Assembly: GCF_025153525.1 (NCBI RefSeq)
Contig: NZ_JANZNR010000004.1
Span: 62,001 to 126,000 of the forward strand
Direction of reading: 5' to 3'
Length of the DNA: 64,000 nucleotides
Origin: Psychroserpens sp. SPM9
GTDB lineage: Bacteria > Bacteroidota > Bacteroidia > Flavobacteriales > Flavobacteriaceae
The notes under the pieces: model-generated
What the model was told of the DNA's origin: nothing
The model's input: the letters and a program-made list of their open reading frames with translations, nothing else
Database searches by the model: none
In this document: positions 28,057-37,366 of the stretch, piece by piece
Numbering within the stretch: the stretch's first letter is position 1
Layout: every line of letters begins with the position of its first letter
Program-made: the position numbers and the translations under genes

Positions 28057-28212
28057 ATTATAGAGGATTTTGTTATTTTGTTTTTCTAGTCAAACCTACA
28101 TATTTAATTGCATAAAACCATAAAAAATTAAATGAATTTTACCTGTTGATAACCTGCTCATAAAAGTTGAGGTTTAACTGTATTTTTAAATCCTTTTAAT
28201 ACGAGGATTTCT

Positions 28213-28220
28213 TATTTTTG
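28213..28220 (+). promoter_or_regulatory. Putative -7 promoter element of glyA
   Basis: TATTTTTG fits the Bacteroidota -7 consensus TAnnTTTG and lies 26 nt before the glyA start codon. A good -33 TTTG was not found at the usual distance, so this is a moderate call. Confidence 0.4.
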
Positions 28221-28245
28221 ATAAAATTTAATTTAAACTTTATAT

Positions 28246-29517
28246 ATGCAACGCGATTCACAGATTTTTGAGCTTATAAATGCTGAAAAAGACAGACAAA
28301 TAAACGGTTTAGAACTTATTGCTTCAGAAAATTTTGTTAGTGACCAGGTTATGGAAGCTGCAGGTTCTGTTTTAACTAATAAATATGCTGAAGGCTATCC
28401 TGGAAAGCGTTATTATGGTGGCTGTGAAGTCGTTGATGAAGTTGAACAAATAGCTATTGAAAGAGCTAAAACCTTGTTTGGTGCAGCTTATGCTAATGTG
28501 CAACCACATTCTGGAAGCCAAGCGAATACAGCTGTGTTTGCCGCTTGTTTACAACCTGGTGATACCATATTGGGTTTTGATTTATCGCATGGCGGACATT
28601 TAACTCACGGATCACCTGTGAACTTTTCGGGAAAATTATACCGTCCAACATTTTATGGTGTAAAGAAGGAGTCTGGGCTTATTGATTATGATATGTTAGC
28701 TGATGTTGCCGAAAAAGAGCGTCCGAAGTTAATTATTGCAGGTGCTTCAGCTTATTCTAGAGATATGAACTTTGCGAAGTTTAGAGAAGTTGCCGATAAT
28801 GTAGGTGCGATTTTAATGGCCGATATTTCACATCCTGCCGGATTAATAGCTAAAGGTATTTTAAGTGATCCATTACCACATTGTCATATCGTTACAACAA
28901 CAACGCATAAAACCCTACGTGGACCACGAGGTGGTTTGATTATGATGGGTGAGAATTTTGAGAATCCATTTGGACTTCGACTTAAAAACGGGAACTTGCG
29001 AAAGATGTCTGGTTTGTTGGATTCTGCAGTGTTTCCTGGGAATCAAGGCGGACCATTAGAGCATATTATTGCTGCTAAAGCTATTGCTTTTGGTGAAGCG
29101 CTTTCTGATGATTTTATGCATTACATGTTACAAGTAAAGCATAATGCTGCTGCGATGGCTAAGGCATTTGTAGCTCGAGGTTATGATATTATTTCTGGAG
29201 GAACAGATAATCATATGATGCTCATCGATTTAAGAAATAAAGACATCACTGGTAAAGATGCTGAAGAAGCGCTTGGAAAAGCAGATATAACTGTCAATAA
29301 AAACATGGTGCCATTTGATGATAAGAGTCCGTTTGTAACCTCCGGAATAAGAGTAGGAACTGCTGCGATAACAACCAGAGGTTTAAAAGAAGAGGATATG
29401 GAAACTATTGTTGGTTATATTGATGAAACATTAATGAACTATCAAGAGGAAAGTAAATTGGAAGCCATTGCCGAAAAAGTTAATGGTATGATGTCTGGGA
29501 AACCATTGTTTAGTTAA
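28246..29517 (+). CDS. glyA: Serine hydroxymethyltransferase
   Basis: 423 residues, a fold-type I PLP enzyme. The core signatures are [64 protein letters not shown], and the PLP lysine (about Lys222) in [15 protein letters not shown]. It interconverts serine and glycine, supplying methylene-tetrahydrofolate for one-carbon metabolism. It has its own promoter region and ends in a strong hairpin shared with the convergent neighbour. Confidence 0.98.
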   Translation: MQRDSQIFELINAEKDRQINGLELIASENFVSDQVMEAAGSVLTNKYAEGYPGKRYYGGCEVVDEVEQIAIERAKTLFGAAYANVQPHSGSQANTAVFAACLQPGDTILGFDLSHGGHLTHGSPVNFSGKLYRPTFYGVKKESGLIDYDMLADVAEKERPKLIIAGASAYSRDMNFAKFREVADNVGAILMADISHPAGLIAKGILSDPLPHCHIVTTTTHKTLRGPRGGLIMMGENFENPFGLRLKNGNLRKMSGLLDSAVFPGNQGGPLEHIIAAKAIAFGEALSDDFMHYMLQVKHNAAAMAKAFVARGYDIISGGTDNHMMLIDLRNKDITGKDAEEALGKADITVNKNMVPFDDKSPFVTSGIRVGTAAITTRGLKEEDMETIVGYIDETLMNYQEESKLEAIAEKVNGMMSGKPLFS

Positions 29518-29564
29518 ACAACTTATGATACTAAATTGATTTAGGTGATCAAATAAGAATTAAA

Positions 29565-29596
29565 AAAAAGACCTTTCATTTCGTAAGGTCTTTTTT
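29565..29596. terminator. Bidirectional terminator between glyA and the NTF2-like gene
   Basis: An 11-bp stem, AAAAAGACCTT / AAGGTCTTTTT, with a 9-nt loop and A/T runs on both sides. It lies between the two converging stop codons at 29517 and 29599. Confidence 0.9.
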
Positions 29597-29598
29597 AT

Positions 29599-30057
29599 TT
29601 AGTTTTTGATTTGATGCTCCTTTTTTAATGGACCTTCCCAAAGCACTTGTTCAATCATCCATTTGTCATCCCGTTTTGATAGTAGGATATAATCAATGCC
29701 CCACCAGGCCGTGACTCTTGCTGCTGCAATAGTATCTCCCATATCTAATATAGTGACATCTCTAGGCGCGTCTTCTGCAGGGAAATTTTTCTTGTCTTTT
29801 ACGTTTTGAGCAAATGCTAATGCTTGGTCAAACGACATGTGGTTAACTTGGCGGTAGCTGTCTTTGCCTTCGTCTTTCCAAAAGCCAAACTTATGAAGTG
29901 TAGGTTGTAAACTCGCTTTAAGTTTTGACGTATCACCTTCGTAAAACCCTTCAATATAATTTGTACAAGCTTTAATAACGCCAGAGGTGTCAGAGGTTTG
30001 CGCAATCGTAAAATGAGAAACAAAAGCGACTATGACGATGCATACTAATTTTTTCAT
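29599..30057 (-). CDS. Secreted NTF2-like (putative lumazine-binding) protein
   Basis: 152 residues with a signal peptide ending near HFTIAQ. The mature domain starts SGVIKACTNYIEGFYEGDTSKLKASLQPTLHKFGFWKD and continues DTIAAARVTAWWGIDYILLSKRDDKWMIEQVLWEGP, the usual NTF2-like arrangement and close to the putative lumazine-binding group in Bacteroidota. No ligand or reaction can be stated. Confidence 0.8.
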   Translation of the reverse strand: MKKLVCIVIVAFVSHFTIAQTSDTSGVIKACTNYIEGFYEGDTSKLKASLQPTLHKFGFWKDEGKDSYRQVNHMSFDQALAFAQNVKDKKNFPAEDAPRDVTILDMGDTIAAARVTAWWGIDYILLSKRDDKWMIEQVLWEGPLKKEHQIKN

Positions 30058-30140
30058 GACTATAAAAGATTGGTTATCGTTTGAAAAATAAACAATTAAA
30101 GAATAGGATGCTGTTAAGTAGGTGTTAATCCTAAGTTACT

Positions 30141-30746
30141 CTATAAAGTAGCAAATAACTGTTCTAAGGATTTAAAATCGCGTCGTTTATAATTTTTATT
30201 ATCTCTTTTGTTGAGGTAGTTTATTAAATCTTTTTTGGGACCAGAAGTCCAAAAATTAAAAATACTAAGGAGGTTGCCGTTTTCCATGATATGGACATCA
30301 TTCAAAATTTTACCATCAAAGGGTTTGTCCATTAAATCGTAAACGATAGTCTCTGTATCTTTTTTATAGACTTCTCTAAACAATTTATGGTGTCCGTTAA
30401 TCGTTACAAATTTTGTTTTTGTATCCCTTTTATCAATGCGTTCATATAAATACACCTCTTTAATTTTGGTGTTGGCAATATAAAAGCACTCATTTTCAAT
30501 TCTTATAATTGCAGCGTATTTCTGATGTTCGTTAATCCGGTTTACACTAATGTCTCCTTTGAGTACTTCTTCAGTTTTTAAATGAATTTCGCCATCAAAA
30601 AATTGATAATCGTTAGCGTCATTGGTATTGTTTAAAATAGTCTGAAGTCCTAAAAGTTCAATTTCGTGGTTTTGAGCTTGATTGGTGAAACTTAGGGATA
30701 GGCACCATAAAACGATACAGGTTTTGAATACATTATTGAAAATCAT
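30141..30746 (-). CDS. Secreted protein of unknown function
   Basis: 201 residues with a signal peptide ending near SFTNQAQ. The mature part is mixed alpha/beta and includes NDANDYQFFDGEIHLKTEEVL, YAAIIRIENECFYIANTKIKEVYLYERI and a basic C-terminus (NKRDNKNYKRRDFKSLEQLFATL). I do not recognise a family. It lies 83 nt after the NTF2-like gene's start and 63 nt before the stop of the next gene upstream, all in the same direction. Confidence 0.65.
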   Translation of the reverse strand: MIFNNVFKTCIVLWCLSLSFTNQAQNHEIELLGLQTILNNTNDANDYQFFDGEIHLKTEEVLKGDISVNRINEHQKYAAIIRIENECFYIANTKIKEVYLYERIDKRDTKTKFVTINGHHKLFREVYKKDTETIVYDLMDKPFDGKILNDVHIMENGNLLSIFNFWTSGPKKDLINYLNKRDNKNYKRRDFKSLEQLFATL

Positions 30747-30809
30747 GAGCTTAAAGTTTAAAAGATGAAATGTCTAATAAGCAACAATAATTATTCCAAA
30801 AACTAAAAC

Positions 30810-32390
30810 TCAATCTTCTTCAAAAGTCACATGCTGATAAGCACCTAAATCGGGACTTGCTGTTCTGTTTGTATTGAGAATATCAATCGGAACTTGATTA
30901 GCAAAGAAGTCGTACAAATCGTTTCCTTGGTTATTAGCAGCAGAGTTGTCTCCAATCATCATAAGATTCTCAAAAGGTAGCTTGAAGTCTGGATCACTAT
31001 TAAAGATACAGTTTTCGTATAAGTCAGAATTGTTGATGTCGTAGTTTGGATCATTAAACGTGTTGTTACTATCTTGAAAACGAATCAGGCAATTGGTGAA
31101 TTTAAAGTTAAAATCAAATCCGCTAGTGCCAGAAATTTCGTCTAAGCCAATTTCAGGATTATCATTTCCGTAGATGATACAATTATTAAAATTAGCTTCG
31201 GTAAGATGATTGCCTTGATCAATATTATTTTCATCAGTAAAGAAATTATTCAAAAATACAGATGGAAATTGTCTAAAACTATTATTCCAATAGTTAGCTA
31301 GAGTACAATGCGTAAAGTTATATTTTCCGCCTTGAGCGCCTGCAAAAGAGGATTGTCCTGAATTATTAATCACCAGATTTTCACCTCTAATAGAAGTTGC
31401 TCTGGCTAATATGCCATAATTACTGGAGTTAAATATTTTAGAATTGGTTATCGTGAGTTTATCGTTTGGAGCCTCTTGGTTAAACTCACATAATATTCCG
31501 ACAGTTGCATTTTTAATAGTGGCGAAATTAATTTCATTGTCAACGCTTCCGTTAAAAAGCCAAATTGTTGCCCATTGTCCGGGAACATCGGCAAACAAAG
31601 GTTCTAATCTGTCACTTTCAAAAATCACTTCATTTTCTAAAAGTTCTTGATCTGTGCTCAGTTCACCATTAACTTTTAGGGAAGCATTATTGGTAACTAG
31701 GAGTCCGGAATTAGCATGAAAATGTACACGCGCTCCAGCTTCGATAGTTAAAACATCGCCTTCGTCAACGGCTGCAAATCCATAGATAACATAAGGCTTT
31801 TCGTTGGTAAATGTGAGTTCGTCATTTTCAAGAAATCGCCCTTGAATCGAAGTTTCATCGGGTTCACCATCACCATTAGCATCAAAGGTTAAAGTTTCAA
31901 TGACGCCAGTAGTGTTGTCGCGATCAGGATAAATAAAAACAGCATCTTTAATAAGCGTGACTAGTTCTACTTTTTGAAGGTTAGTTCCGCTATCAAATTC
32001 GATGGCATCGGTATATAAAAACTCCAAACTATTTTGTGCCAGTGTTTGAATATCTGCTGTGGTTTCAACAAAGATGAATAAACTATCATTTGCTAATAAT
32101 TCGACATTCTGAAATTCTTTTCCTGGCAGACCATCAACGTTTAACCGATAATTAGAGGCTTGCCCTTGACCTAAACGAACCGTAGGTATAGAAATATCTT
32201 CGTCGCTTCGGTTGTAAACTTTCAAGTTATAAGTACTCGACCCAATGTTTGTAAAAACGGTATCGAGATAAACCGTGTCTTTAGAAAATTCTAATGATCC
32301 TGTGCTTGGTCCAAAGTCGAAATCTTTCCGACAAGAACTCCAAAGCATTAAAATAGAAATAGTAAATAGAAAGTATGCTAGTCTTTTCAT
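30810..32390 (-). CDS. Lipoprotein with parallel beta-helix-like repeats
   Basis: 526 residues from the ATG at 32390, chosen because it gives a lipoprotein signal peptide with cysteine in LMLWSSCRKD; the longer frame adds eight residues. Residues of about 25-125 form an Ig-like segment (FSKDTVYLDTVFTNIGSSTYNLKVYNRSD). The C-terminal half contains irregular repeats with INNSGQSSF, FTHCTLANYWNN, ANFNNCIIYGN and FTNCLIRFQDS, typical of right-handed parallel beta-helix surface proteins. It ends SPDLGAYQH, a common terminus of that group. It is probably surface-exposed. Confidence 0.78.
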   Translation of the reverse strand: MKRLAYFLFTISILMLWSSCRKDFDFGPSTGSLEFSKDTVYLDTVFTNIGSSTYNLKVYNRSDEDISIPTVRLGQGQASNYRLNVDGLPGKEFQNVELLANDSLFIFVETTADIQTLAQNSLEFLYTDAIEFDSGTNLQKVELVTLIKDAVFIYPDRDNTTGVIETLTFDANGDGEPDETSIQGRFLENDELTFTNEKPYVIYGFAAVDEGDVLTIEAGARVHFHANSGLLVTNNASLKVNGELSTDQELLENEVIFESDRLEPLFADVPGQWATIWLFNGSVDNEINFATIKNATVGILCEFNQEAPNDKLTITNSKIFNSSNYGILARATSIRGENLVINNSGQSSFAGAQGGKYNFTHCTLANYWNNSFRQFPSVFLNNFFTDENNIDQGNHLTEANFNNCIIYGNDNPEIGLDEISGTSGFDFNFKFTNCLIRFQDSNNTFNDPNYDINNSDLYENCIFNSDPDFKLPFENLMMIGDNSAANNQGNDLYDFFANQVPIDILNTNRTASPDLGAYQHVTFEED

Positions 32391-32504
32391 AGGTATGTTT
32401 TCATTCAGTTGCACAAGCCTAAAGTATCAAATGTGCCTTGAGGCCTTAAAAATATAACTTTTGAAGTCATCTTTTAGTATGAAAACTGAAAATTTAATGA
32501 GAAA

Positions 32505-33236
32505 CTAATCTTTTTGTGATTCTGTTAGAAGCTCGTTAAATGCTTTACTATGTGTAAGAAGTGAATCTAAAAGCATAAACTGATTGTCTTTGGAGAGCAA
32601 TGACAGGTTTAGATGTTGCGCAGTAAGGTATTCGAAAAAAAGGTATTCATAAGTTTCTTGAATATGCAATTCGTCACGTAGCATCTTTTGGGTAAAAAAA
32701 GAGTTGGTTTCAAATAATGTTATAAAATCTGAAGTCTTAATTACTGGTGTTTCAATTGTTTTTCTTTTGAAGAGTTTACCAATAGCTGTGGCGAGTTTTA
32801 ATAAATCGAGTGTTGGTTGTAAATTTTTACCACTTCCAAACATACGTTCTTTAAAAGCAATTTGTCCATGCTTAGCCGTTGTGTTTGAAAAAGCTAAGGT
32901 ATCAAATTCTTTTTCGTTCACTTTAGTAATTTCTACTTCGTCTAGTTCGTTCGTGATTTTTTTTAGTTCAAAAACCACTTCTTGGCCAAAGTGCTTTTGA
33001 TCAATAACTATGGTTTGTTCAGAATGAAAATAAGAACTTACTACTAAGGAATCATTGAGTTTGGCTTCAATTTCGAAGTACCCCTTAGCATTAGAATAGG
33101 TAAGGATGTTTTGGGTTTTATTAACGAGTTTAGCACCAGCGATTGTGGCTTCGGCGTCATATACGTAACCTTTAACAGTTTGAGCACCTGATAAAACAGG
33201 AATAATAAAAAACAGAAATAGTTGTAGCTGTTTCAA
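32505..33236 (-). CDS. Secreted carboxypeptidase-regulatory-like domain protein
   Basis: 243 residues with a signal peptide ending near VLSGAQ. Residues of about 20-95 form a CarboxypepD_reg-like beta-sandwich (TVKGYVYDAEATIAGAKLVNKTQNIL, YFEIEAKLNDSLVVSSYFH). The C-terminal part is helical (GQIAFKERMFGSGKNLQPTLDLLKLATAIGKLFKRK). This arrangement occurs in Bacteroidota envelope proteins of unknown function. It is monocistronic. Confidence 0.75.
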   Translation of the reverse strand: MKQLQLFLFFIIPVLSGAQTVKGYVYDAEATIAGAKLVNKTQNILTYSNAKGYFEIEAKLNDSLVVSSYFHSEQTIVIDQKHFGQEVVFELKKITNELDEVEITKVNEKEFDTLAFSNTTAKHGQIAFKERMFGSGKNLQPTLDLLKLATAIGKLFKRKTIETPVIKTSDFITLFETNSFFTQKMLRDELHIQETYEYLFFEYLTAQHLNLSLLSKDNQFMLLDSLLTHSKAFNELLTESQKD

Positions 33237-33328
33237 AATAATTGAGATGGTTGATATCTCAAATTAAGTCAATTTTGAGTATAGACTTGCCTTCGTTAAG
33301 AGAATTTAACAACAGTTTTAATGTTATT

Positions 33329-33718
33329 TTAACTAAAAAGTGTTTTTATTTCTGAAGGAATTCGGGTGGGTTTATGAGTCTCGTAAGACATAAAGCACCA
33401 AATGGTTTCAGAGGAGGCGAGGAGCTTTTGAGTTTTAGAATTGTAGATTTCGACCCGTCTTACAGATTTGACACTTTCAGTTTGAATTACAAAGGTTTTG
33501 AGTGTTAAATGGTCTCCAAGAACAGCTTCAGCTTTGTAGTGAATATGGTGGCTTATCATCACCCAATAAAACTGGCTTCTAATTGTTTCGGGAGATTTTA
33601 AAAGCCAATGTGCTTCAGCAATATCTTGAACCCATTGTACATATCTTACATTGTTAACGTGTTGTCTCGCATCTAAATCGGCTTGTGTTACACTAAGCTC
33701 TTGCTCGTAAATTTGCAT
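33329..33718 (-). CDS. Acyl-CoA thioesterase (hotdog fold, 4HBT type)
   Basis: 129 residues, a single hotdog domain. The N-terminal signature TQADLDARQHVNNVRYVQWVQDIAEAHW contains the Asp and the His-x-x-Asn before the central helix. VMISHHIHYKAEAVLGDHLTLKTFV forms the next strands, and VRRVEIYNSKTQKLLASSETIWCFMS completes the sheet. It is a different and shorter paralogue of the thioesterase at 17188-17679. It lies 31 nt after the adjacent CxxC-type protein gene in the same direction. Confidence 0.87.
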   Translation of the reverse strand: MQIYEQELSVTQADLDARQHVNNVRYVQWVQDIAEAHWLLKSPETIRSQFYWVMISHHIHYKAEAVLGDHLTLKTFVIQTESVKSVRRVEIYNSKTQKLLASSETIWCFMSYETHKPTRIPSEIKTLFS

Positions 33719-33749
33719 GCATCTTTTATTGAAAACTTAAAAGTAGCTA

Positions 33750-34517
33750 TTATTTTTTCCTTCTGAAAATAGAAGAGAGTTTATATAAAAATTGTCCGAC
33801 ATTAGTGCGTTCAATAGTTCCGTTTTTGACAAGCTGACGTTTTACTTTTTTGAGTGACCTTTTTGGAGTTTTTTCGATGATTATTTCGCCAGTTATATCC
33901 ATATCGAGTTCTACAAGTTGGATGTTGTATTGATTAGAATCTGTGATTTTAAGTTCTGTTCTATCATAACCAAGAAAAGAAAACACTAAAATAGCTTCCT
34001 TATTTACTTTTAAACTAAAGTGCCCATTATGGTCTGTTATAGTGCCTTGAGCGGTACCTTTAATAACCACGTTTACACCTGAGATAGCTAAGCCATTTTC
34101 GGCATCAATAACACTGCCTTTGACTATTTTTTCATTAAGAACAGATACAGCAATTTTTCCTCTTATTGTGTCTAATTGAGAGGTGTTTGTCATTACAATT
34201 TTTGGCTTGCCTTGAGCTAGGACTTCTTGGGTGCCTAAACTTAAAAAGGCAAAAAGGGTAGAGGCAACATACGATAAATAGTTGTTTTTTTCTTTTCGGT
34301 TGCGTACCAGTTCCCGATTGAGTTGTGTTGATTTAAATCGGCCGCAGAGTTTGTCTTCCGACAGAAAAGTTTTTACAATTTGCTCATCGGTTGCTAATGT
34401 AAAATCAAAAACTGTTTTTTGACATGAAGCACAATGGCGTCCTTTTTCTTGAGGTGTCATGGCATTCCAGTCTTCATGACAAGGGTTTGGGATATTGATA
34501 TGTATAGCTGTTCTCAT
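33750..34517 (-). CDS. CxxC N-terminal/carboxypeptidase-regulatory-like membrane protein
   Basis: 255 residues with three parts. The N-terminal cytosolic segment reads INIPNPCHEDWNAMTPQEKGRHCASCQKTVFDFT and has a CASC pair plus another cysteine and histidine, suggesting metal or redox chemistry. A membrane segment follows (YLSYVASTLFAFLSLGTQEVLA). The C-terminal CarboxypepD_reg-like domain contains KGSVIDAENGLAISGVNVVIKGTAQGTITDHNGHFSLKVN. The gene lies upstream of the short thioesterase. Function is unknown. Confidence 0.78.
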   Translation of the reverse strand: MRTAIHINIPNPCHEDWNAMTPQEKGRHCASCQKTVFDFTLATDEQIVKTFLSEDKLCGRFKSTQLNRELVRNRKEKNNYLSYVASTLFAFLSLGTQEVLAQGKPKIVMTNTSQLDTIRGKIAVSVLNEKIVKGSVIDAENGLAISGVNVVIKGTAQGTITDHNGHFSLKVNKEAILVFSFLGYDRTELKITDSNQYNIQLVELDMDITGEIIIEKTPKRSLKKVKRQLVKNGTIERTNVGQFLYKLSSIFRRKK

Positions 34518-34600
34518 GGTTCAAAGAACCAAAAGAAGCTGTTTATTTAAAAGTAGAAATGAGTAAAGTAGAGGTTTGAATGCGTGAACGTACCTAAGTG

Positions 34601-35632
34601 TTATTTTTCAAACACTTCAACTTCAAAAAGTTTGTCCCAACGTTTTCCGGTTACAAAAATGGTTTGCGTCTCTGGATTATAAGCAATACCGTTAAGAACA
34701 TCTAAGCCGTTGTGTTGTGTTACTTTATCTCTGAGTGGTGAAAAATCAATAACGCCTTCTACAGCACCATTTTTAGGATTTATGATGGCAACACCATTAT
34801 ATTGATAGCGATTGGCATAAATTTTTCCATTAATCCATTCTAACTCGTTAAGGCCTTTAACGTTTCCTTTGTCTCTATACGCTTGTATTTTGTCTTCTTC
34901 AACCAGTGTTTCAGGATTTAGTAGCCAAATTTGATCGGTACCATCAGATTTATAGATGACTTTTCCGTCGTTACAAATGCCCCAGCCTTCTTTACTTTTT
35001 CCGTAGGTAAAACTGCTGGTTTTCTCAAAGGTATTGACGTCATAAACAAAGCCTATATTTTCTTGCCATGTCAATTGATAAATTTGGTCGTTCATAATCG
35101 TTAAGCCTTCAGCAAAGTATTGATTAGCCAGGTCGATATTTTGTAATATTTCTCCGGTTTTGTAATCTACTTTCCGCAGTTTTGACTCCCCATATTGTCC
35201 TGTGCTTTCGTATAATTCGCCATTATGAAATTCTAATCCTTGTGTGTATGAAGTAATGTCATGAGGATATTCATTAATCACTTTATAGCCATAAACTTTT
35301 GGAGTGGTATTGTTTAGGATAGTAATTTTGGTTGAAATCTCTTCCGAAGTATCACCATGAGTTACGGTGGCTTTTAGAGTTTGTAGTCCTAACTTTTCGT
35401 CAGCGAGCTTAAACGTTGCTTCAACGGGTTGCCCATTAAGGGAATAATGGATAGCTGAAATGTCTAAACCTTTCGGATTTTTTATTGAAAGCTTGATGGT
35501 TTCGCCAAGTTTTACCACATTATTTTTGGCATCAGTCGTAATAGATAAGCTTGTTTTTTGCGTTCCAGAATTACCACATGAGATAATGGTGATGCTTAAA
35601 ATGGTGATTATGAAAGTTTTAATTGCCTGCAT
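34601..35632 (-). CDS. Glutaminyl-peptide cyclotransferase-like lipoprotein
   Basis: 343 residues. A lipoprotein signal peptide ends at the cysteine of LSITIISCGNSG. After an Ig-like N-terminal region, residues of about 115-340 match the plant/bacterial beta-propeller type glutaminyl-peptide cyclotransferase: YPHDITSYTQGLEFHNGELYESTGQYGESKLRKVD, FAEGLTIMNDQIYQLTWQE, LNELEWINGKIYANRYQYNGVAIINP and HNGLDVLNGIAYNPETQTIFVTGKRWDKLFEV. Members cyclise N-terminal glutamine to pyroglutamate. The extra N-terminal domain and lipid anchor place it on the envelope. Confidence 0.9.
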   Translation of the reverse strand: MQAIKTFIITILSITIISCGNSGTQKTSLSITTDAKNNVVKLGETIKLSIKNPKGLDISAIHYSLNGQPVEATFKLADEKLGLQTLKATVTHGDTSEEISTKITILNNTTPKVYGYKVINEYPHDITSYTQGLEFHNGELYESTGQYGESKLRKVDYKTGEILQNIDLANQYFAEGLTIMNDQIYQLTWQENIGFVYDVNTFEKTSSFTYGKSKEGWGICNDGKVIYKSDGTDQIWLLNPETLVEEDKIQAYRDKGNVKGLNELEWINGKIYANRYQYNGVAIINPKNGAVEGVIDFSPLRDKVTQHNGLDVLNGIAYNPETQTIFVTGKRWDKLFEVEVFEK

Positions 35633-35684
35633 TGTGAATGTAATTTTGACGCAAGTTATTTAATAAAATTCAGTTTAAAAAATC

Positions 35685-35715
35685 ATTGCAAAACTATTAA
35701 AAGATTGTATCTTTG
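35685..35715 (+). promoter_or_regulatory. Bacteroidota promoter of the SRP RNA gene
   Basis: ATTG (35685-35688) and TATCTTTG (35708-35715) match the -33 and -7 elements with a 19-nt spacer. The -7 element ends six nt before the first base of the SRP RNA. Confidence 0.65.
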
Positions 35716-35720
35716 CGGTC

Positions 35721-35814
35721 GGCAAGTCCTACACAACCAGCTCCTGCTTAATCCTCCAGGTCGGGAACGAAGCAAAGGTACGCGGTCGTAGCGGTGTGAT
35801 GTAGGTAGCTTGCC
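35721..35814 (+). ncRNA. ffs: Signal recognition particle RNA (small bacterial type)
   Basis: The ends pair perfectly as GGCAAG and CTTGCC. Between them is the SRP Alu-free hairpin with the conserved asymmetric-loop sequence CCAGGTCGGGAACGAAGCA, close to the universal AGGTC..GGAA..GAAGCA motif that binds Ffh. A run of seven or more T follows directly (from 35815), which acts as the terminator tract. The promoter lies just upstream. This RNA joins Ffh to form the SRP that targets nascent membrane proteins. It fills the otherwise gene-free 337-nt region between the cyclotransferase and SDR genes. Confidence 0.93.
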
Positions 35815-35938
35815 TTTTTTTGTACCCAAAAGTTAGATTTTTAAAAGGGCATTAAGTCAAAATCTTTTATTTTGGATTCCCAGTGAAGATCAGGATATTT
35901 TCAAATGAAGTACTTAGCTTCTTTTTCATTTTAAATTG

Positions 35939-35946
35939 TACTTTTG
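35939..35946 (+). promoter_or_regulatory. Putative -7 promoter element of the SDR gene
   Basis: TACTTTTG fits the Bacteroidota consensus TAnnTTTG and lies 23 nt before the SDR start codon. The -33 region has only a weak TTTT-type match. Confidence 0.42.
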
Positions 35947-35969
35947 AAACTAAATGAGTCAAGTAATGT

Positions 35970-36773
35970 ATGTCTAAAGTTGTTTTAATAACGGGTGGTT
36001 CTTCAGGAATTGGAAAGTCTATAGGAGAGTTTCTTTCTCAAAAAGGATATGTTGTTTATGGCACAAGCCGATCTCCAGAGCGTTATCCAGATTCTAAAAT
36101 TAAACTAGTCGCTTTAGACGTTGCCGATGGTGATAGCATTAGTGCTGCTATTCGCTCGGTTATTGTAACTGAAGGGAAATTAGATGTTTTAATCAATAAT
36201 GCTGGCGCAGGAATCACTGGGCCAATTGAAGAAATTCCAAACGAAGAAATCCAGCGGAATTTTGACACCAATTTTTTCGGTCCTATTAACGTCATTAAAT
36301 CGGTGTTGCCACAAATGCGTGAGCAAAATTCCGGACTCATTATTAATGTCACTTCAATTGCAGGTTATATGGGATTACCCTATCGTGGTGTTTATAGTGC
36401 GAGTAAAGGTGCGCTTGGTTTGATAACAGAGGCTTTTAGAATGGAAATTAAAGATTTTAATATCCATATGACTACGCTGGCACCAGGCGACTTTGCGACA
36501 AATATTGCTGCTGGACGTTATCATGCGCCAATACTAAACGGATCGCCTTATGAGACTCCTTATGGTTCCGTTTTGAAAGCTATTGATGCCGATGTAGATA
36601 GTGGTGATGACCCAATCATGGTGTCGCATATGATTTATAAAATCATCAATACGTCAAATCCGAAGGTACACTATAAGGTTGGGGCGCTTATGCAAAAATT
36701 CTCTATCGTTTTAAAGCATCTCTTGCCAAGTAAGGTTTATGAAAAGTTACTATTAAATCACTACAAGTTATAG
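35970..36773 (+). CDS. Short-chain dehydrogenase/reductase (SDR) family oxidoreductase
   Basis: 267 residues of the classical SDR type. The cofactor motif is TGGSSGIGKSIGEFL, the NNAG motif is LINNAGAGI, and the catalytic Ser-Tyr-Lys set appears as VTSIAG followed by YRGVYSASKGAL (Tyr-x-x-x-Lys). The C-terminal half has a long helix region ending LLLNHYKL. The NSR-like TSRSPERYP after the first turn suggests NADP(H) preference. The substrate is unknown. It lies 46 nt upstream of a small lipoprotein gene. Confidence 0.93.
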   Translation: MSKVVLITGGSSGIGKSIGEFLSQKGYVVYGTSRSPERYPDSKIKLVALDVADGDSISAAIRSVIVTEGKLDVLINNAGAGITGPIEEIPNEEIQRNFDTNFFGPINVIKSVLPQMREQNSGLIINVTSIAGYMGLPYRGVYSASKGALGLITEAFRMEIKDFNIHMTTLAPGDFATNIAAGRYHAPILNGSPYETPYGSVLKAIDADVDSGDDPIMVSHMIYKIINTSNPKVHYKVGALMQKFSIVLKHLLPSKVYEKLLLNHYKL

Positions 36774-36818
36774 TTTCGGTACATTTTTTGAGGATTGCTT
36801 TTACAAGCATTCATCACT

Positions 36819-37238
36819 ATGAAACAATTACGACCACTACTATTAGTTTTAAGCCTTTTTACAGTCACCAGTTGTGAAGATTTTTTAGACTGTGTTATTA
36901 ATCGCCGACCAGAATTACCAGATAAATCGTTTCGATTAGGTGTTGTAAACTCATACTATTATGATGAATTTGACGCCCAAATTAAAAATGAGCCCAGAGA
37001 TAATGATTATGGCTACGAGTTTGAAATTCATGGTGATCTTCCTGAAGGTTTATCTATGATAGTAAATTATAGAACCGTTTCTATTGAAGGCTTGCCTACA
37101 CATCCAGGTACCTATTCATTTACAGTTGTTCTCTATGTAAATCCGCCTATTAATTATGATGCTGATACAGATACGTATGATGATCCGTTGTGTTCTGAGT
37201 CGACTTCAAAAGACTATACTATTAGGATTGATGACTAA
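36819..37238 (+). CDS. Small lipoprotein of unknown function
   Basis: 139 residues from the ATG at 36819, which follows a TTG-started extension. The lipobox cysteine is in LFTVTSCEDF. The mature chain is beta-rich (YGYEFEIHGDLPEGLSMIVNYRTVSIEGLPTHPGTYSFTVVLYVNP) and looks like a single Ig-like putative binding domain (Ig_6/He_PIG type). It follows the SDR gene at 46 nt and may be cotranscribed. Confidence 0.72.
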   Translation: MKQLRPLLLVLSLFTVTSCEDFLDCVINRRPELPDKSFRLGVVNSYYYDEFDAQIKNEPRDNDYGYEFEIHGDLPEGLSMIVNYRTVSIEGLPTHPGTYSFTVVLYVNPPINYDADTDTYDDPLCSESTSKDYTIRIDD

Positions 37239-37366
37239 GCTTGGTATTGTTAATATTATTTTATAATAAGTTCTTCAGAAGGTGTGATAATATTGTAAAT
37301 TCGTGCTCATAAAATTAAAACACAACTATAGGTTTCCTTTTCTAAGGAAATAAAAACAAATTTTCT

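Noticed and set aside
28057-28245. Possible riboswitch in front of glyA
   Set aside because: No glycine, SAM or other known aptamer pattern could be seen; only a promoter-like TATTTTTG stands out.
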